NCBI GenBank assembly: GCA_934256695.1
Contig: CAKQPE010000124.1
Coordinates: forward strand, 1-5,596
From: an uncultured Eubacteriales bacterium
GTDB taxonomy: Bacteria; Bacillota; Clostridia; Lachnospirales; Anaerotignaceae
Reading direction: 5' to 3'
DNA: 5,596 nt
Shown: piece after piece, positions 1 to 5,436 of the stretch
Layout of the letters: each line of letters begins with the position of its first letter
Numbering within the stretch: the stretch's first letter is position 1
The notes under the pieces: model-generated
What the model was told of the DNA's origin: nothing
Databases searched by the model: none
What the model saw: the letters and a program-made list of their open reading frames with translations, nothing else
Made by a program: the position numbers and the translations under genes

Positions 1-969
1 AGACATTACGCACACGTTGACTGCCCAGGTCATGCTGACTACGTTAAGAACATGATCACAGGTGCTGCTCAGATGGACGGTGCTATCCTTGTTGTTGCTG
101 CAACAGATGGTCCTATGGCTCAGACAAGAGAGCATATCCTTCTTTCAAGACAGGTTGGCGTTCCTTACATCGTTGTATTCATGAACAAATGCGATATGGT
201 TGACGATGAAGAACTTCTTGACCTTGTTGAAATGGAAATCAGAGAACTTCTTAACGAATATGATTTCCCAGGCGATGATACACCTATCATCAGAGGTTCA
301 GCTTACCAGGCTCTTCAGGATCCTAACAGCAAATGGGGCGACGCTATCCTTGAACTTATGCACACAATCGACGAATACATCCCTGAACCAAAGAGAGATG
401 TTGACAAGCCATTTATCATGCCTGTAGAAGACGTATTCACAATCACAGGCCGTGGTACTGTTGCAACTGGTAGAGTTGAAAGCGGTATGCTTAAGGTTGG
501 CGAAGAAGTTGAAATCGTTGGTCTTACACATGAAAAGAAGAAAGTTGTTGTTACAGGCGTTGAAATGTTCAGAAAGATGCTTGACTTTGCTGAAGCTGGC
601 GACAACATCGGTGTTCTTCTCCGTGGTGTTCAGAGAACAGAAATCCAGAGAGGACAGGTTCTTGCACATCCTGGTACAATAACACCTCATACAAAATTCA
701 AAGCTCAGGTTTACGTTCTTAGCAAAGATGAAGGTGGCCGTCATACTCCATTCTTCAACAACTACCGTCCACAGTTCTACTTCAGAACAACAGACGTTAC
801 TGGCGTTATCAACCTTCCAGAAGGTACAGAAATGTGCATGCCTGGCGATAACGTTGAAATGACAGTTGAACTTATCACACCTGTAGCTATGAGCATCGGT
901 CTTCGTTTCGCTATCCGTGAGGGTGGTAGAACAGTAGGTGCTGGTTCTGTTACAGAAATCATTGAATAA
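1..969 (+). CDS. tuf: Elongation factor Tu, 5'-truncated by the window edge
   Basis: EF-Tu is the cytosolic GTPase that carries aminoacyl-tRNA to the ribosomal A site. The reading frame is open from base 1 (RHYAHVDCPGHADYVKNMIT), so the gene enters from the left. The ATG at 52 is internal and not the start. The visible 322 residues match E. coli EF-Tu from about residue 74, so roughly 73 residues are missing, including the P-loop and switch I. Seen here are the G3 motif DCPGH (fragment residues 7-11), G4 NKCD (62-65) and G5 GSA (99-101), followed by domain 2 (VFTITGRGTVATGRVESG) and domain 3 ending AIREGGRTVGAGSVTEIIE. No frame break is visible. Codon use (CTT, GTT, GCT, few ATA) is more biased than in the other genes, as expected for a very highly expressed gene. 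A strong terminator follows 28 bases after the stop. The family assignment is essentially certain. Confidence 0.98.
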   Translation, partial: RHYAHVDCPGHADYVKNMITGAAQMDGAILVVAATDGPMAQTREHILLSRQVGVPYIVVFMNKCDMVDDEELLDLVEMEIRELLNEYDFPGDDTPIIRGSAYQALQDPNSKWGDAILELMHTIDEYIPEPKRDVDKPFIMPVEDVFTITGRGTVATGRVESGMLKVGEEVEIVGLTHEKKKVVVTGVEMFRKMLDFAEAGDNIGVLLRGVQRTEIQRGQVLAHPGTITPHTKFKAQVYVLSKDEGGRHTPFFNNYRPQFYFRTTDVTGVINLPEGTEMCMPGDNVEMTVELITPVAMSIGLRFAIREGGRTVGAGSVTEIIE

Positions 970-996
970 TTCTGACTTTTAAGTTATGAATAATAG

Positions 997-1027
997 GAGC
1001 CTTTCGAGTAATCGAAAGGCTCTTTTT
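997..1027 (+). terminator. Rho-independent terminator of tuf
   Basis: A perfect 11-bp stem (GAGCCTTTCGA at 997-1007 pairing with 1012-1022) is closed by a GTAA loop of the GNRA type and followed directly by five Ts (1023-1027). This is a textbook intrinsic terminator and closes the tuf transcript. Confidence 0.93.
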
Positions 1028-1056
1028 GCCTATAGCAAAGAAAAGGGTGGGTTATT

Positions 1057-1314
1057 ATGATTTCGACAATTTGCTTGCTTATCATGCTTATAGTATATGT
1101 AATATTTATTCTATATAGAATGAAAGCCAAGACATATAACAGGAATATTGAAATTTTAATATATTCGGTTCAAGCAGTGGCATGGCTTATTATAGCTTAC
1201 AATAATTATTATAAGAGCAGTGAATTTTACACAGGAAAGTTATTGTTTATTCTGTCATGTCTGATAATATTGATTTCAATAGTAAGGGTTATAAAAATAG
1301 TACGGGAAAAATAA
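1057..1314 (+). CDS. Small hypothetical three-helix membrane protein
   Basis: The 85-residue product is not one I recognise. Three hydrophobic segments are visible: about residues 2-20, 31-48 and 62-78. The loop between helices 1 and 2 (RMKAKTYNR) and the C-terminus (KIVREK) are positively charged. By the positive-inside rule this suggests an outside N-terminus and a cytoplasmic C-terminus. There is no catalytic motif, cysteine pair or lipobox. The start is supported by an AAAGGGTGG ribosome binding site (1042-1050), 6 bases before the ATG. The gene begins only 29 bases after the tuf terminator, so there is almost no room for its own promoter between them. Expression may rely on read-through or on a promoter overlapping the end of tuf. 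Composition is AT-rich with many ATA/ATT codons. The clean frame and good ribosome binding site favour a real gene; its function is unknown. Confidence 0.68.
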   Translation: MISTICLLIMLIVYVIFILYRMKAKTYNRNIEILIYSVQAVAWLIIAYNNYYKSSEFYTGKLLFILSCLIILISIVRVIKIVREK

Positions 1315-1322
1315 ATTTATAT

Positions 1323-1365
1323 ACCATGGGAAAATTGTTAAAAATATGGTTTTCTCATGGTTTTT
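1323..1365 (+). terminator. Terminator-like hairpin after the small membrane protein gene
   Basis: ACCATGGGAAAA (1323-1334) can pair with TTTTCTCATGGT (1350-1361), giving 12 bp with one G-U wobble and a 15-base loop. The stem end merges into a T run (1361-1365). It lies 8 bases after the stop codon, which suits an intrinsic terminator, but the AT-rich upper stem and long loop make it a weak one. Confidence 0.55.
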
Positions 1366-1398
1366 GAAAAACACAGACTTAAATTTTAAATTTAAATT

Positions 1399-1426
1399 TT
1401 GCGGATTTAGGATTTACGTTTATGTT
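1399..1426 (+). promoter_or_regulatory. Weak candidate sigma-A promoter for the HAD gene
   Basis: TTGCGG (1399-1404) and TATGTT (1421-1426) are separated by 16 bases and lie just upstream of the HAD gene. Both hexamers match the consensus only partly. An A/T palindrome, AAATTTAAATTT (1388-1399), abuts the -35 box and could act as an UP-like or operator sequence. In DNA this AT-rich such matches are common by chance, so this is only a suggestion. Confidence 0.22.
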
Positions 1427-1451
1427 TTTAAGTAATTTTTAATTGATAAAT

Positions 1452-1457
1452 AAGGAG
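1452..1457 (+). promoter_or_regulatory. Ribosome binding site deciding the HAD start
   Basis: AAGGAG lies 6 bases before the ATG at 1464. It sits inside the longer open frame that could begin at TTG 1443, so it rules out that upstream start and fixes ATG 1464. Confidence 0.85.
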
Positions 1458-1463
1458 AAACAT

Positions 1464-2123
1464 ATGGAAAGAATTAGACTGGCTGTTTTTGATATGGACG
1501 GACTTATATTTGATTCCGAAAGGGAGTTTATGAAAGAACTTATGGCTGTTATGGCTGAATACGGATATAAGCTGACGGAAGAAATATACAAAAGTACGAT
1601 AGGGCTTACAGGAAGAAGCCTTATTGAAAAAATGCGTTCAAATTACGGTGAGGACTATCCTTTTAAAGAGATAAGCAAAAAAGCAAGAGAACGTGTAAGC
1701 AAAACGGCATTAGACGGAAAGATGAAAATTAAGCCGGGAATAAAGGAGCTATTGGAATTTTTGAATGAAAAAAATATTGTTTGTACGGTTGCATCTTCCA
1801 GCAGTGCAGAATATGTTTCGGAATATCTAAGTGTTTCCGGATTAAGAAAATATTTTAACACGATTACAGGCGGAGACGAGGTTGAAAGTTCAAAGCCAGA
1901 GCCTGATATATTTTTAAAAGCCTGTGAAAAAGAAGGGTTTAGCGAGAAAACCGCCGTTATTTTAGAAGATTCGCCTAACGGAGTAACGGCAGGATTTAGG
2001 GCAGGAATATTTGTTATATGTATTCCGGATTTGGTTACACCGGCACAGGAGCTGACAGCAAAGGCGGGAGTGGCAGTAAAGGACGCTTATGAAGCAAAGA
2101 ATATAATAAAAATGATGATTTAA
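1464..2123 (+). CDS. HAD-superfamily hydrolase, beta-phosphoglucomutase-like (subfamily IA)
   Basis: The 219-residue cytosolic protein has all four HAD motifs in order. Motif I is FDMDG, with nucleophile D10 and general acid/base D12. Motif II is VASSSS, with S111 the likely phosphate-binding residue. Motif III is SKPEPDIF with K144. Motif IV is LEDSPNGVTAGFRAG with E168/D169 for Mg2+. A helical C1-type cap lies between motifs I and II (about residues 17-88) and contains a GLTGR segment (48-51+) that resembles the loop used by beta-phosphoglucomutase. These enzymes form a phospho-aspartate and either hydrolyse small phosphoesters or shift phosphate on a sugar. The SKPxPD and LEDSxxG wording fits the phosphomutase/sugar-phosphatase branch, but no visible residue fixes the substrate. 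No sugar-utilisation genes are adjacent, so a true beta-phosphoglucomutase role is not supported by context. Phosphatase specificity varies widely in this family. The start is set by the ribosome binding site at 1452-1457. Confidence 0.9.
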   Translation: MERIRLAVFDMDGLIFDSEREFMKELMAVMAEYGYKLTEEIYKSTIGLTGRSLIEKMRSNYGEDYPFKEISKKARERVSKTALDGKMKIKPGIKELLEFLNEKNIVCTVASSSSAEYVSEYLSVSGLRKYFNTITGGDEVESSKPEPDIFLKACEKEGFSEKTAVILEDSPNGVTAGFRAGIFVICIPDLVTPAQELTAKAGVAVKDAYEAKNIIKMMI

Positions 2124-2146
2124 AGATATAAATACAAAAATCATGC

Positions 2147-2201
2147 ATAAAGCCATGCAAAAATTCAAAAAATTTGCATGGCTACAGAATACAGGCTTTA
2201 T
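2147..2201. terminator. Hairpin cluster between convergent HAD and DUF951 genes
   Basis: AGCCATGCAAA (2151-2161) pairs perfectly with TTTGCATGGCT (2173-2183). A second helix, ATAAAGCC (2147-2154) with GGCTTTAT (2194-2201), shares the AGCC bases, so the two are mutually exclusive. The second is followed by T-rich DNA (TTAATTTATTTTT). The position between converging genes fits a two-way transcription end. Neither helix has an immediate long T run, so termination is plausible rather than shown. The rest of this 171-base gap (2124-2294) is AT-rich, with a weak 7-bp hairpin, CATAAAT (2239-2245) with ATTTATG (2262-2268), and no credible gene. Confidence 0.45.
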
Positions 2202-2294
2202 TAATTTATTTTTAATGCGGTACAGGTGTATTTAGAGCCATAAATATATACATAAAAAGGGATTTATGTTATTATTATATAGTTGGCTGATTGA

Positions 2295-2495
2295 TTAGTT
2301 TGAATTTTTATCGGCAGTTTTGGAAATAATCTTTTTGACACTTTTTTCAAACTTTGTACGGGGGAGCATTACCATGTGACCGCAGGTGGTACACTTAATT
2401 CTGAAATCAATGCCTGTTCTCAGTATTTCCCACTGAGTACCGCCGCAAGGGTGTGTTTTTTTCATTTGAACAATATCGCCTACTGAAAAGTCCAT
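2295..2495 (-). CDS. DUF951 family small zinc-ribbon-like protein
   Basis: This 66-residue protein begins MDFSVGDIVQMKKTHPCGG and continues with an ITCT-like stretch, IKCTTCGHMVMLPRTKFEK. That wording is the DUF951 family signature as I know it (about 65 residues, Firmicutes, function unknown). HPCGG (H15, C17) and CTTCGH (C35, C38, H40) supply a likely zinc site. The first half is probably a small beta-barrel (VGDIVQMKK; W22-E-I-L). The C-terminal tail (KKIISKTADKNSN) is basic and polar, so nucleic-acid or ribosome contact is conceivable but inferred. Elsewhere the family often sits near ychF or mechanosensitive-channel genes; neither is seen here. The start is ATG at 2495, with a GGAGGA ribosome binding site at 2501-2506. 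A longer TTG start at 2513 would lie upstream of that site and is rejected. The gene is alone on its strand. Confidence 0.88.
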   Translation of the reverse strand: MDFSVGDIVQMKKTHPCGGTQWEILRTGIDFRIKCTTCGHMVMLPRTKFEKSVKKIISKTADKNSN

Positions 2496-2500
2496 AAAAT

Positions 2501-2506
2501 TCCTCC
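2501..2506 (-). promoter_or_regulatory. Ribosome binding site deciding the DUF951 start
   Basis: On the minus strand GGAGGA sits 5 bases before the ATG at 2495. Because it falls inside the longer frame that could begin at TTG 2513, it selects the shorter 66-residue product. Confidence 0.85.
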
Positions 2507-2519
2507 ATAGCAAAATAGT

Positions 2520-2549
2520 ATTTTAGTTGATAAAATTTATTGTTTCCAA
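2520..2549 (-). promoter_or_regulatory. Candidate promoter for DUF951
   Basis: Reading the minus strand, TTGGAA (2549-2544) and TAAAAT (2525-2520) are 18 bases apart. This would start RNA near 2513 and leave a short leader before the GGAGGA site. The match is moderate and the surrounding DNA is very AT-rich. Confidence 0.35.
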
Positions 2550-2553
2550 TATA

Positions 2554-2578
2554 AAAATATGTAAAAAATACATATTTT
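2554..2578. repeat. Perfect AT-rich inverted repeat in the divergent DUF951/mtnN gap
   Basis: AAAATATGTA (2554-2563) and TACATATTTT (2569-2578) form a 10-bp inverted repeat around AAAAA. It lies just upstream of the candidate DUF951 promoter and about 50 bases upstream of the candidate mtnN promoter. It could be an operator for a dimeric regulator or simply an AT-rich hairpin. On the minus strand it is followed by TTATATTGG, a poor terminator. Confidence 0.35.
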
Positions 2579-2623
2579 AGGACTGTACAAAACAGAGTCC
2601 GTATAATACAAATACATTTACTA

Positions 2624-2651
2624 TTGTATGATAACATAAAAATGTGATAAT
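2624..2651 (+). promoter_or_regulatory. Candidate extended -10 promoter for mtnN
   Basis: TTGTAT (2624-2629) is followed after 16 bases by GATAAT (2646-2651), which has the extended -10 dinucleotide TG at 2643-2644. RNA would start near 2658 and give a leader of about 97 bases. That leader contains a weak GGCAT/ATGCC hairpin (2701-2725). A perfect TATAAT also occurs at 2602-2607, but no reasonable -35 box stands at the right distance. Confidence 0.42.
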
Positions 2652-2754
2652 ATACAGATAATTTATTTTTTAAATTAATCAGCGAGAGGATTTATTTTAC
2701 GGCATATGATTTAAAAATAAATGCCACTTATTGATGACAGAGGAGGACATCTGA

Positions 2755-3453
2755 ATGAAAACTATAGGTATTATCGGTGCGATGGACGAAGAAGTCGCAT
2801 TTATAAAAGAAATTTCAGAAATAATTTCTGCCAAAAATATATTGGGTCTGGATTTCTTTGTGGGAAAATACGGCTCAAACAGTGTAGTAATAGTTAAATG
2901 CGGAATAGGCAAGGTAAATGCGGCTGCCTGCACACAGGTACTGATAGACCATTTTGCCGTAGACTGCGTAATAAACGTAGGTGTTGCCGGAGGAATATTT
3001 GCGGATTTAAAGATTGGCGATGTTGTAATATCGACAGATGCTGTTCAGCATGACATGGACGTATCAGCTCTTGGAGATCCTATAGGAACAATACCGAGAA
3101 TGGACGAAAGTTATTTTAAGGCTGACGAAGAATTAATAGATCTTGCCGAAAAAGCCGGAGAGACACTTGAAGGACATAATGTGTACAAGGGCAGAGTGGC
3201 AAGCGGAGACAAGTTTATAAGTACACAAGAACAAAAAACATTTTTATGGAATAATTTCAAAGCCTATTGTGCAGAGATGGAAGGTGCGGCAATGGCACAC
3301 GTATGCTATTTAAACCGTATTCCGTTTGTTATAATACGTTCAATATCTGACAATGCAGACGGCAGTGCAGGCATAAGCTACAATGAGTTTAAGGATACCG
3401 CAGCAAAGAATTCAAGTATAATACTTGAAGGTCTCCTTACAAGTTTGAATTAA
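2755..3453 (+). CDS. mtnN: 5'-methylthioadenosine/S-adenosylhomocysteine nucleosidase
   Basis: This enzyme cleaves the N-glycosidic bond of MTA and SAH, releasing adenine and a thioribose sugar. It clears SAM by-products and makes S-ribosylhomocysteine for methionine recycling or autoinducer-2 synthesis. The product is 232 residues, the same length as E. coli Pfs/MtnN. The opening GIIGAMDEEV carries the equivalent of catalytic E12 (here E13). NVGVAGG (75-80) is the family glycine loop. ASGDKFI (149-155) and AEMEGAA (173-179) follow, with E176 matching the ribose-binding Glu. RSISDNAD contains D199, the likely proton donor to adenine (E. coli D197). The ATG is preceded by AGGAGG (2741-2746) at 8 bases. 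It is divergent from DUF951 and has 244 bases of folded non-coding DNA before pckA, so it is probably monocistronic. No luxS or methionine-salvage gene is adjacent. Residue equivalences are from remembered alignments. Confidence 0.97.
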   Translation: MKTIGIIGAMDEEVAFIKEISEIISAKNILGLDFFVGKYGSNSVVIVKCGIGKVNAAACTQVLIDHFAVDCVINVGVAGGIFADLKIGDVVISTDAVQHDMDVSALGDPIGTIPRMDESYFKADEELIDLAEKAGETLEGHNVYKGRVASGDKFISTQEQKTFLWNNFKAYCAEMEGAAMAHVCYLNRIPFVIIRSISDNADGSAGISYNEFKDTAAKNSSIILEGLLTSLN

Positions 3454-3464
3454 GAGATAAAACC

Positions 3465-3605
3465 GTGGACGCTGTCCACACCTGCAAGCCTTCTTGGTCA
3501 GGAAATTTGCTTCGCAAATCGGCTTACGCCGCCGCATCTATCTTTGCGGTTCCCTAAAGGCTTGACCTAAACTTTAACAAGATACCATGACAACAGTCAG
3601 GGTAT
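3465..3605. repeat. Structured intergenic repeat, upstream copy (long form)
   Basis: This element fills most of the mtnN-pckA gap. Helix I is GTGGAC (3465-3470) with GTCCAC (3474-3479). Helix II is CAAGCCTT (3485-3492) with AAGGCTTG (3557-3564). A linker, TTGACCTAAACTTTA, spans 3562-3576. Helix III is ATACCATGAC (3582-3591) with GTCAGGGTAT (3596-3605), with one A-G mismatch. The same parts in the same order recur at 5437-5520 after pckA. There helix II has a G-C to A-T swap that preserves pairing, and its loop is only four bases. No coding frame is convincing here. It may be a dispersed intergenic repeat; its function is unknown. Confidence 0.7.
3501..3553. other. Potential fully abutting four-way junction fold
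   Basis: Within the loop of helix II, four helices adjoin with no unpaired base between them: GGAA (3501-3504) with TTCC (3550-3553); ATTTGC (3505-3510) with GCAAAT (3514-3519); CGGC (3520-3523) with GCCG (3528-3531); and CCGCA (3532-3536) with TGCGG (3545-3549). With helix II outside, the whole is cloverleaf-like. It is not a tRNA: there is no T-loop, anticodon arm or CCA end of the right form. It is locally much richer in GC than its surroundings. It could be an inserted structured module, RNA or DNA. Confidence 0.5.
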
Positions 3606-3615
3606 CTGATAAAAG

Positions 3616-3664
3616 TTTTGATCCAACTTTTTCAAAAGCTGGTCGGGGCTTGGAGTGAAACCCC
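3616..3664 (+). other. Further hairpins in the pckA upstream region
   Basis: CCAACTTTT (3623-3631) can pair with AAAAGCTGG (3634-3642) with one mismatch, competing with TTTTGA (3616-3621) on TCAAAA (3632-3637). GGGG (3645-3648) can pair with CCCC (3661-3664). The last ends 18 bases before the pckA ribosome binding site. The wording resembles intergenic repeats I recall from gut Clostridia. No good pckA promoter is visible: TTGGAG (3650-3655) with TAATAT (3673-3678) would start RNA inside the ribosome binding site. Confidence 0.35.
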
Positions 3665-3697
3665 AAAGGTTTTAATATAGGGAAGGAGTTTTATAAA

Positions 3698-5353
3698 ATG
3701 GCAACAAAGGCAAAGTTTAAATGGAGCGAGATAAACTCATCAAACCCCATGTTTTCTATGGCAAGAACAACTATTGAAACTGCTTTTTACGGCAACAATG
3801 TTGAACAAATAAAATCATTGGCAGAAAGCTATAAGCTGGCTAAAAATGCACCAGGAACAATAGTTACGGACATTATGGTAGAAAGACCGAACGAAATAGG
3901 TCTTGAAGAAGGTGCAAAGGTACTCCTTTTCAACAACGGTTCTATAACAGGCAGAACAGCCGCAGCAAGAAGAATAGCAGGTGAACCCGGCGTTGATATA
4001 AAAAAAATATGCGGTGAAATAAGAGATGCAGTCTATGCTTTAAGGAATAAAAAGCTCTATCATGCAAAGGCATACATAGGTCTGCACCATGATTTTATGG
4101 TAAGAGCAAACCTTCTTATACCTGAAACACACGAAATGCTTATGTATAACTGGCTTCTTAATTTCCAGTACATAACAAACGAATATACAAAGATGTACAG
4201 AATGTCCAACCAGATGAACAAAGAGGGGGATATTTATATATTTGCAGACCCTGACTGGTCACACCCTGATTATCCTTTGGGACTGGCGTTCTTCGACCCT
4301 ACACACAACTGTGCCGCAATACTTGGCATGAGTTATTTCGGAGAACTCAAAAAAGGTACTCTTACACTTGCATGGGGAATAGCAAACAGAAATGGTTTTG
4401 CCTCATGCCACGGTGGACAGAAAAGATACAATCTTGCCAACGGAAGGTCATTTGTTGCAGGAGTATTCGGTCTTTCGGGCTCGGGAAAATCAACAATTAC
4501 ACACGCTAAGCATGACGGAAAGTATGATGTAACGGTTCTTCACGATGATGCTTTTATAATATCCACAAAGGACGGTTCTTCGGTGGCTTTAGAGCCTTCA
4601 TACTTTGACAAAACACAGGATTATCCTATGGAAAGTCCTGACAACAAATATCTTCTTTCAGTACAAAACGTAGGTGCTACTCTTGATGATGACGGAAGGG
4701 TTGTGCTGGTAACAGAGGACATAAGAAACGGCAACGGACGAGCAATAAAGAGCAAGTTATGGTCACCTAACAGGGTGGACAAAATAGAAGAACCCGTAAA
4801 CGCCATATTCTATCTTATGAAAGACCCTACAATGCCGCCGCTTGTTAAATTAAAAGGTTCTGTACTTGCGTCCGTAATGGGTGCGGCACTGGCAACAAAG
4901 AGAAGTACGGCGGAAAGACTTGCACCGGGAGTTGACCCTGATGCACTTGTGTTTGAGTCATATGCAAACCCATTCAGAACATATCCGTTAAAAGACGATT
5001 ACGAAAAGTTCAAATATCTCTTTGAAGAAAGAGGAGTTGACTGCTATATACTTAACACAGGTTTTCTTATGGACAAGAAAATTCCAAAAGAAGTTACACT
5101 TGGCTGTGTAGAGGCTGTAGTTGAAGGAAAAGCGGAATTTAAGCAGTGGGGAAACTTTGAAAATATTGATATATACGAAGTTGACGGCTTTGTACCTGAT
5201 TTAAATGACAATGTATACAAAGACACATTAAAAGCAAGACTTAAAGACAGATATGCATTTATAGAAAGCAGAAATGATTTTAAGGGTGGATATGACAAGC
5301 TCCCTAAAGAAGCATTAGAGGCAATAAAGCACCTTGTTGATGAGGTTGAGTAA
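3698..5353 (+). CDS. pckA: Phosphoenolpyruvate carboxykinase, ATP-type (divergent clostridial branch)
   Basis: PEPCK interconverts oxaloacetate + ATP and PEP + CO2 + ADP in the cytosol. In anaerobic fermenters it often runs toward oxaloacetate to feed succinate or aspartate, which is inference here. The 551-residue product is slightly longer than the usual 525-540. The P-loop GLSGSGKST (258-266) leads the nucleotide-binding domain. HDD (282-284) supplies the metal-binding aspartate. GELKKG (K218/K219) and ASCHGG (H238) match E. coli K212/K213 and H232, and TGR (R86) matches substrate-binding R65. SPNR (R359) is the likely equivalent of R333. The late segment ESYANPFRTYP (420-430) stands where classical enzymes have FSACFGAPF, and CYILNTG (449-455) matches YLVNTG. 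The catalytic set is therefore kept while the wording is unusual, so ATP (not GTP) use is inferred from the family. An AAGGAG site (3683-3688) lies 9 bases before the ATG. The gene is flanked by two copies of a structured repeat and ends at a strong terminator. Confidence 0.93.
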   Translation: MATKAKFKWSEINSSNPMFSMARTTIETAFYGNNVEQIKSLAESYKLAKNAPGTIVTDIMVERPNEIGLEEGAKVLLFNNGSITGRTAAARRIAGEPGVDIKKICGEIRDAVYALRNKKLYHAKAYIGLHHDFMVRANLLIPETHEMLMYNWLLNFQYITNEYTKMYRMSNQMNKEGDIYIFADPDWSHPDYPLGLAFFDPTHNCAAILGMSYFGELKKGTLTLAWGIANRNGFASCHGGQKRYNLANGRSFVAGVFGLSGSGKSTITHAKHDGKYDVTVLHDDAFIISTKDGSSVALEPSYFDKTQDYPMESPDNKYLLSVQNVGATLDDDGRVVLVTEDIRNGNGRAIKSKLWSPNRVDKIEEPVNAIFYLMKDPTMPPLVKLKGSVLASVMGAALATKRSTAERLAPGVDPDALVFESYANPFRTYPLKDDYEKFKYLFEERGVDCYILNTGFLMDKKIPKEVTLGCVEAVVEGKAEFKQWGNFENIDIYEVDGFVPDLNDNVYKDTLKARLKDRYAFIESRNDFKGGYDKLPKEALEAIKHLVDEVE

Positions 5354-5379
5354 GGACAAATTTTATAAATTTACGGATA

Positions 5380-5420
5380 TTGAGGGTGTTTTTCTACGGT
5401 AAAAGCACCCTCAAGCTTTT
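5380..5420 (+). terminator. Rho-independent terminator of pckA
   Basis: TTGAGGGTG (5380-5388) pairs perfectly with CACCCTCAA (5406-5414). The stem extends inward by a U-G wobble (5389/5405) and four T-A pairs (5390-5393 with 5401-5404) around a 7-base loop, making about 14 bp. It is followed by GC and TTTT (5417-5420). It lies 26 bases after the pckA stop. Confidence 0.85.
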
Positions 5421-5436
5421 AGAAATGATTAAAACA

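Noticed and set aside
298..744. Long minus-strand open frame inside tuf
   Set aside because: It is a shadow of the tuf coding frame, with no ribosome binding site or recognisable protein, and the sense frame matches EF-Tu without a break.
1443..1463. Longer N-terminus for the HAD protein from TTG 1443
   Set aside because: The AAGGAG ribosome binding site lies inside this stretch, and the family fold begins a few residues after the ATG at 1464.
1962..2168. Minus-strand cysteine-rich frame overlapping the HAD 3' end
   Set aside because: It lies antisense to a clear HAD motif IV region, lacks a ribosome binding site and resembles no known small protein.
3485..3564. tRNA gene in the mtnN-pckA gap, suggested by the cloverleaf-like layout
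   Set aside because: There is no TTC-type T-loop sequence, no 7-base anticodon loop on a 5-bp stem, the D-arm position is wrong, and the stems are too short with zero junction bases.
3673..3678. TAATAT as the pckA -10 box with TTGGAG at 3650-3655
   Set aside because: The spacing is good, but transcription would begin at about 3685, inside the ribosome binding site, leaving no usable leader.
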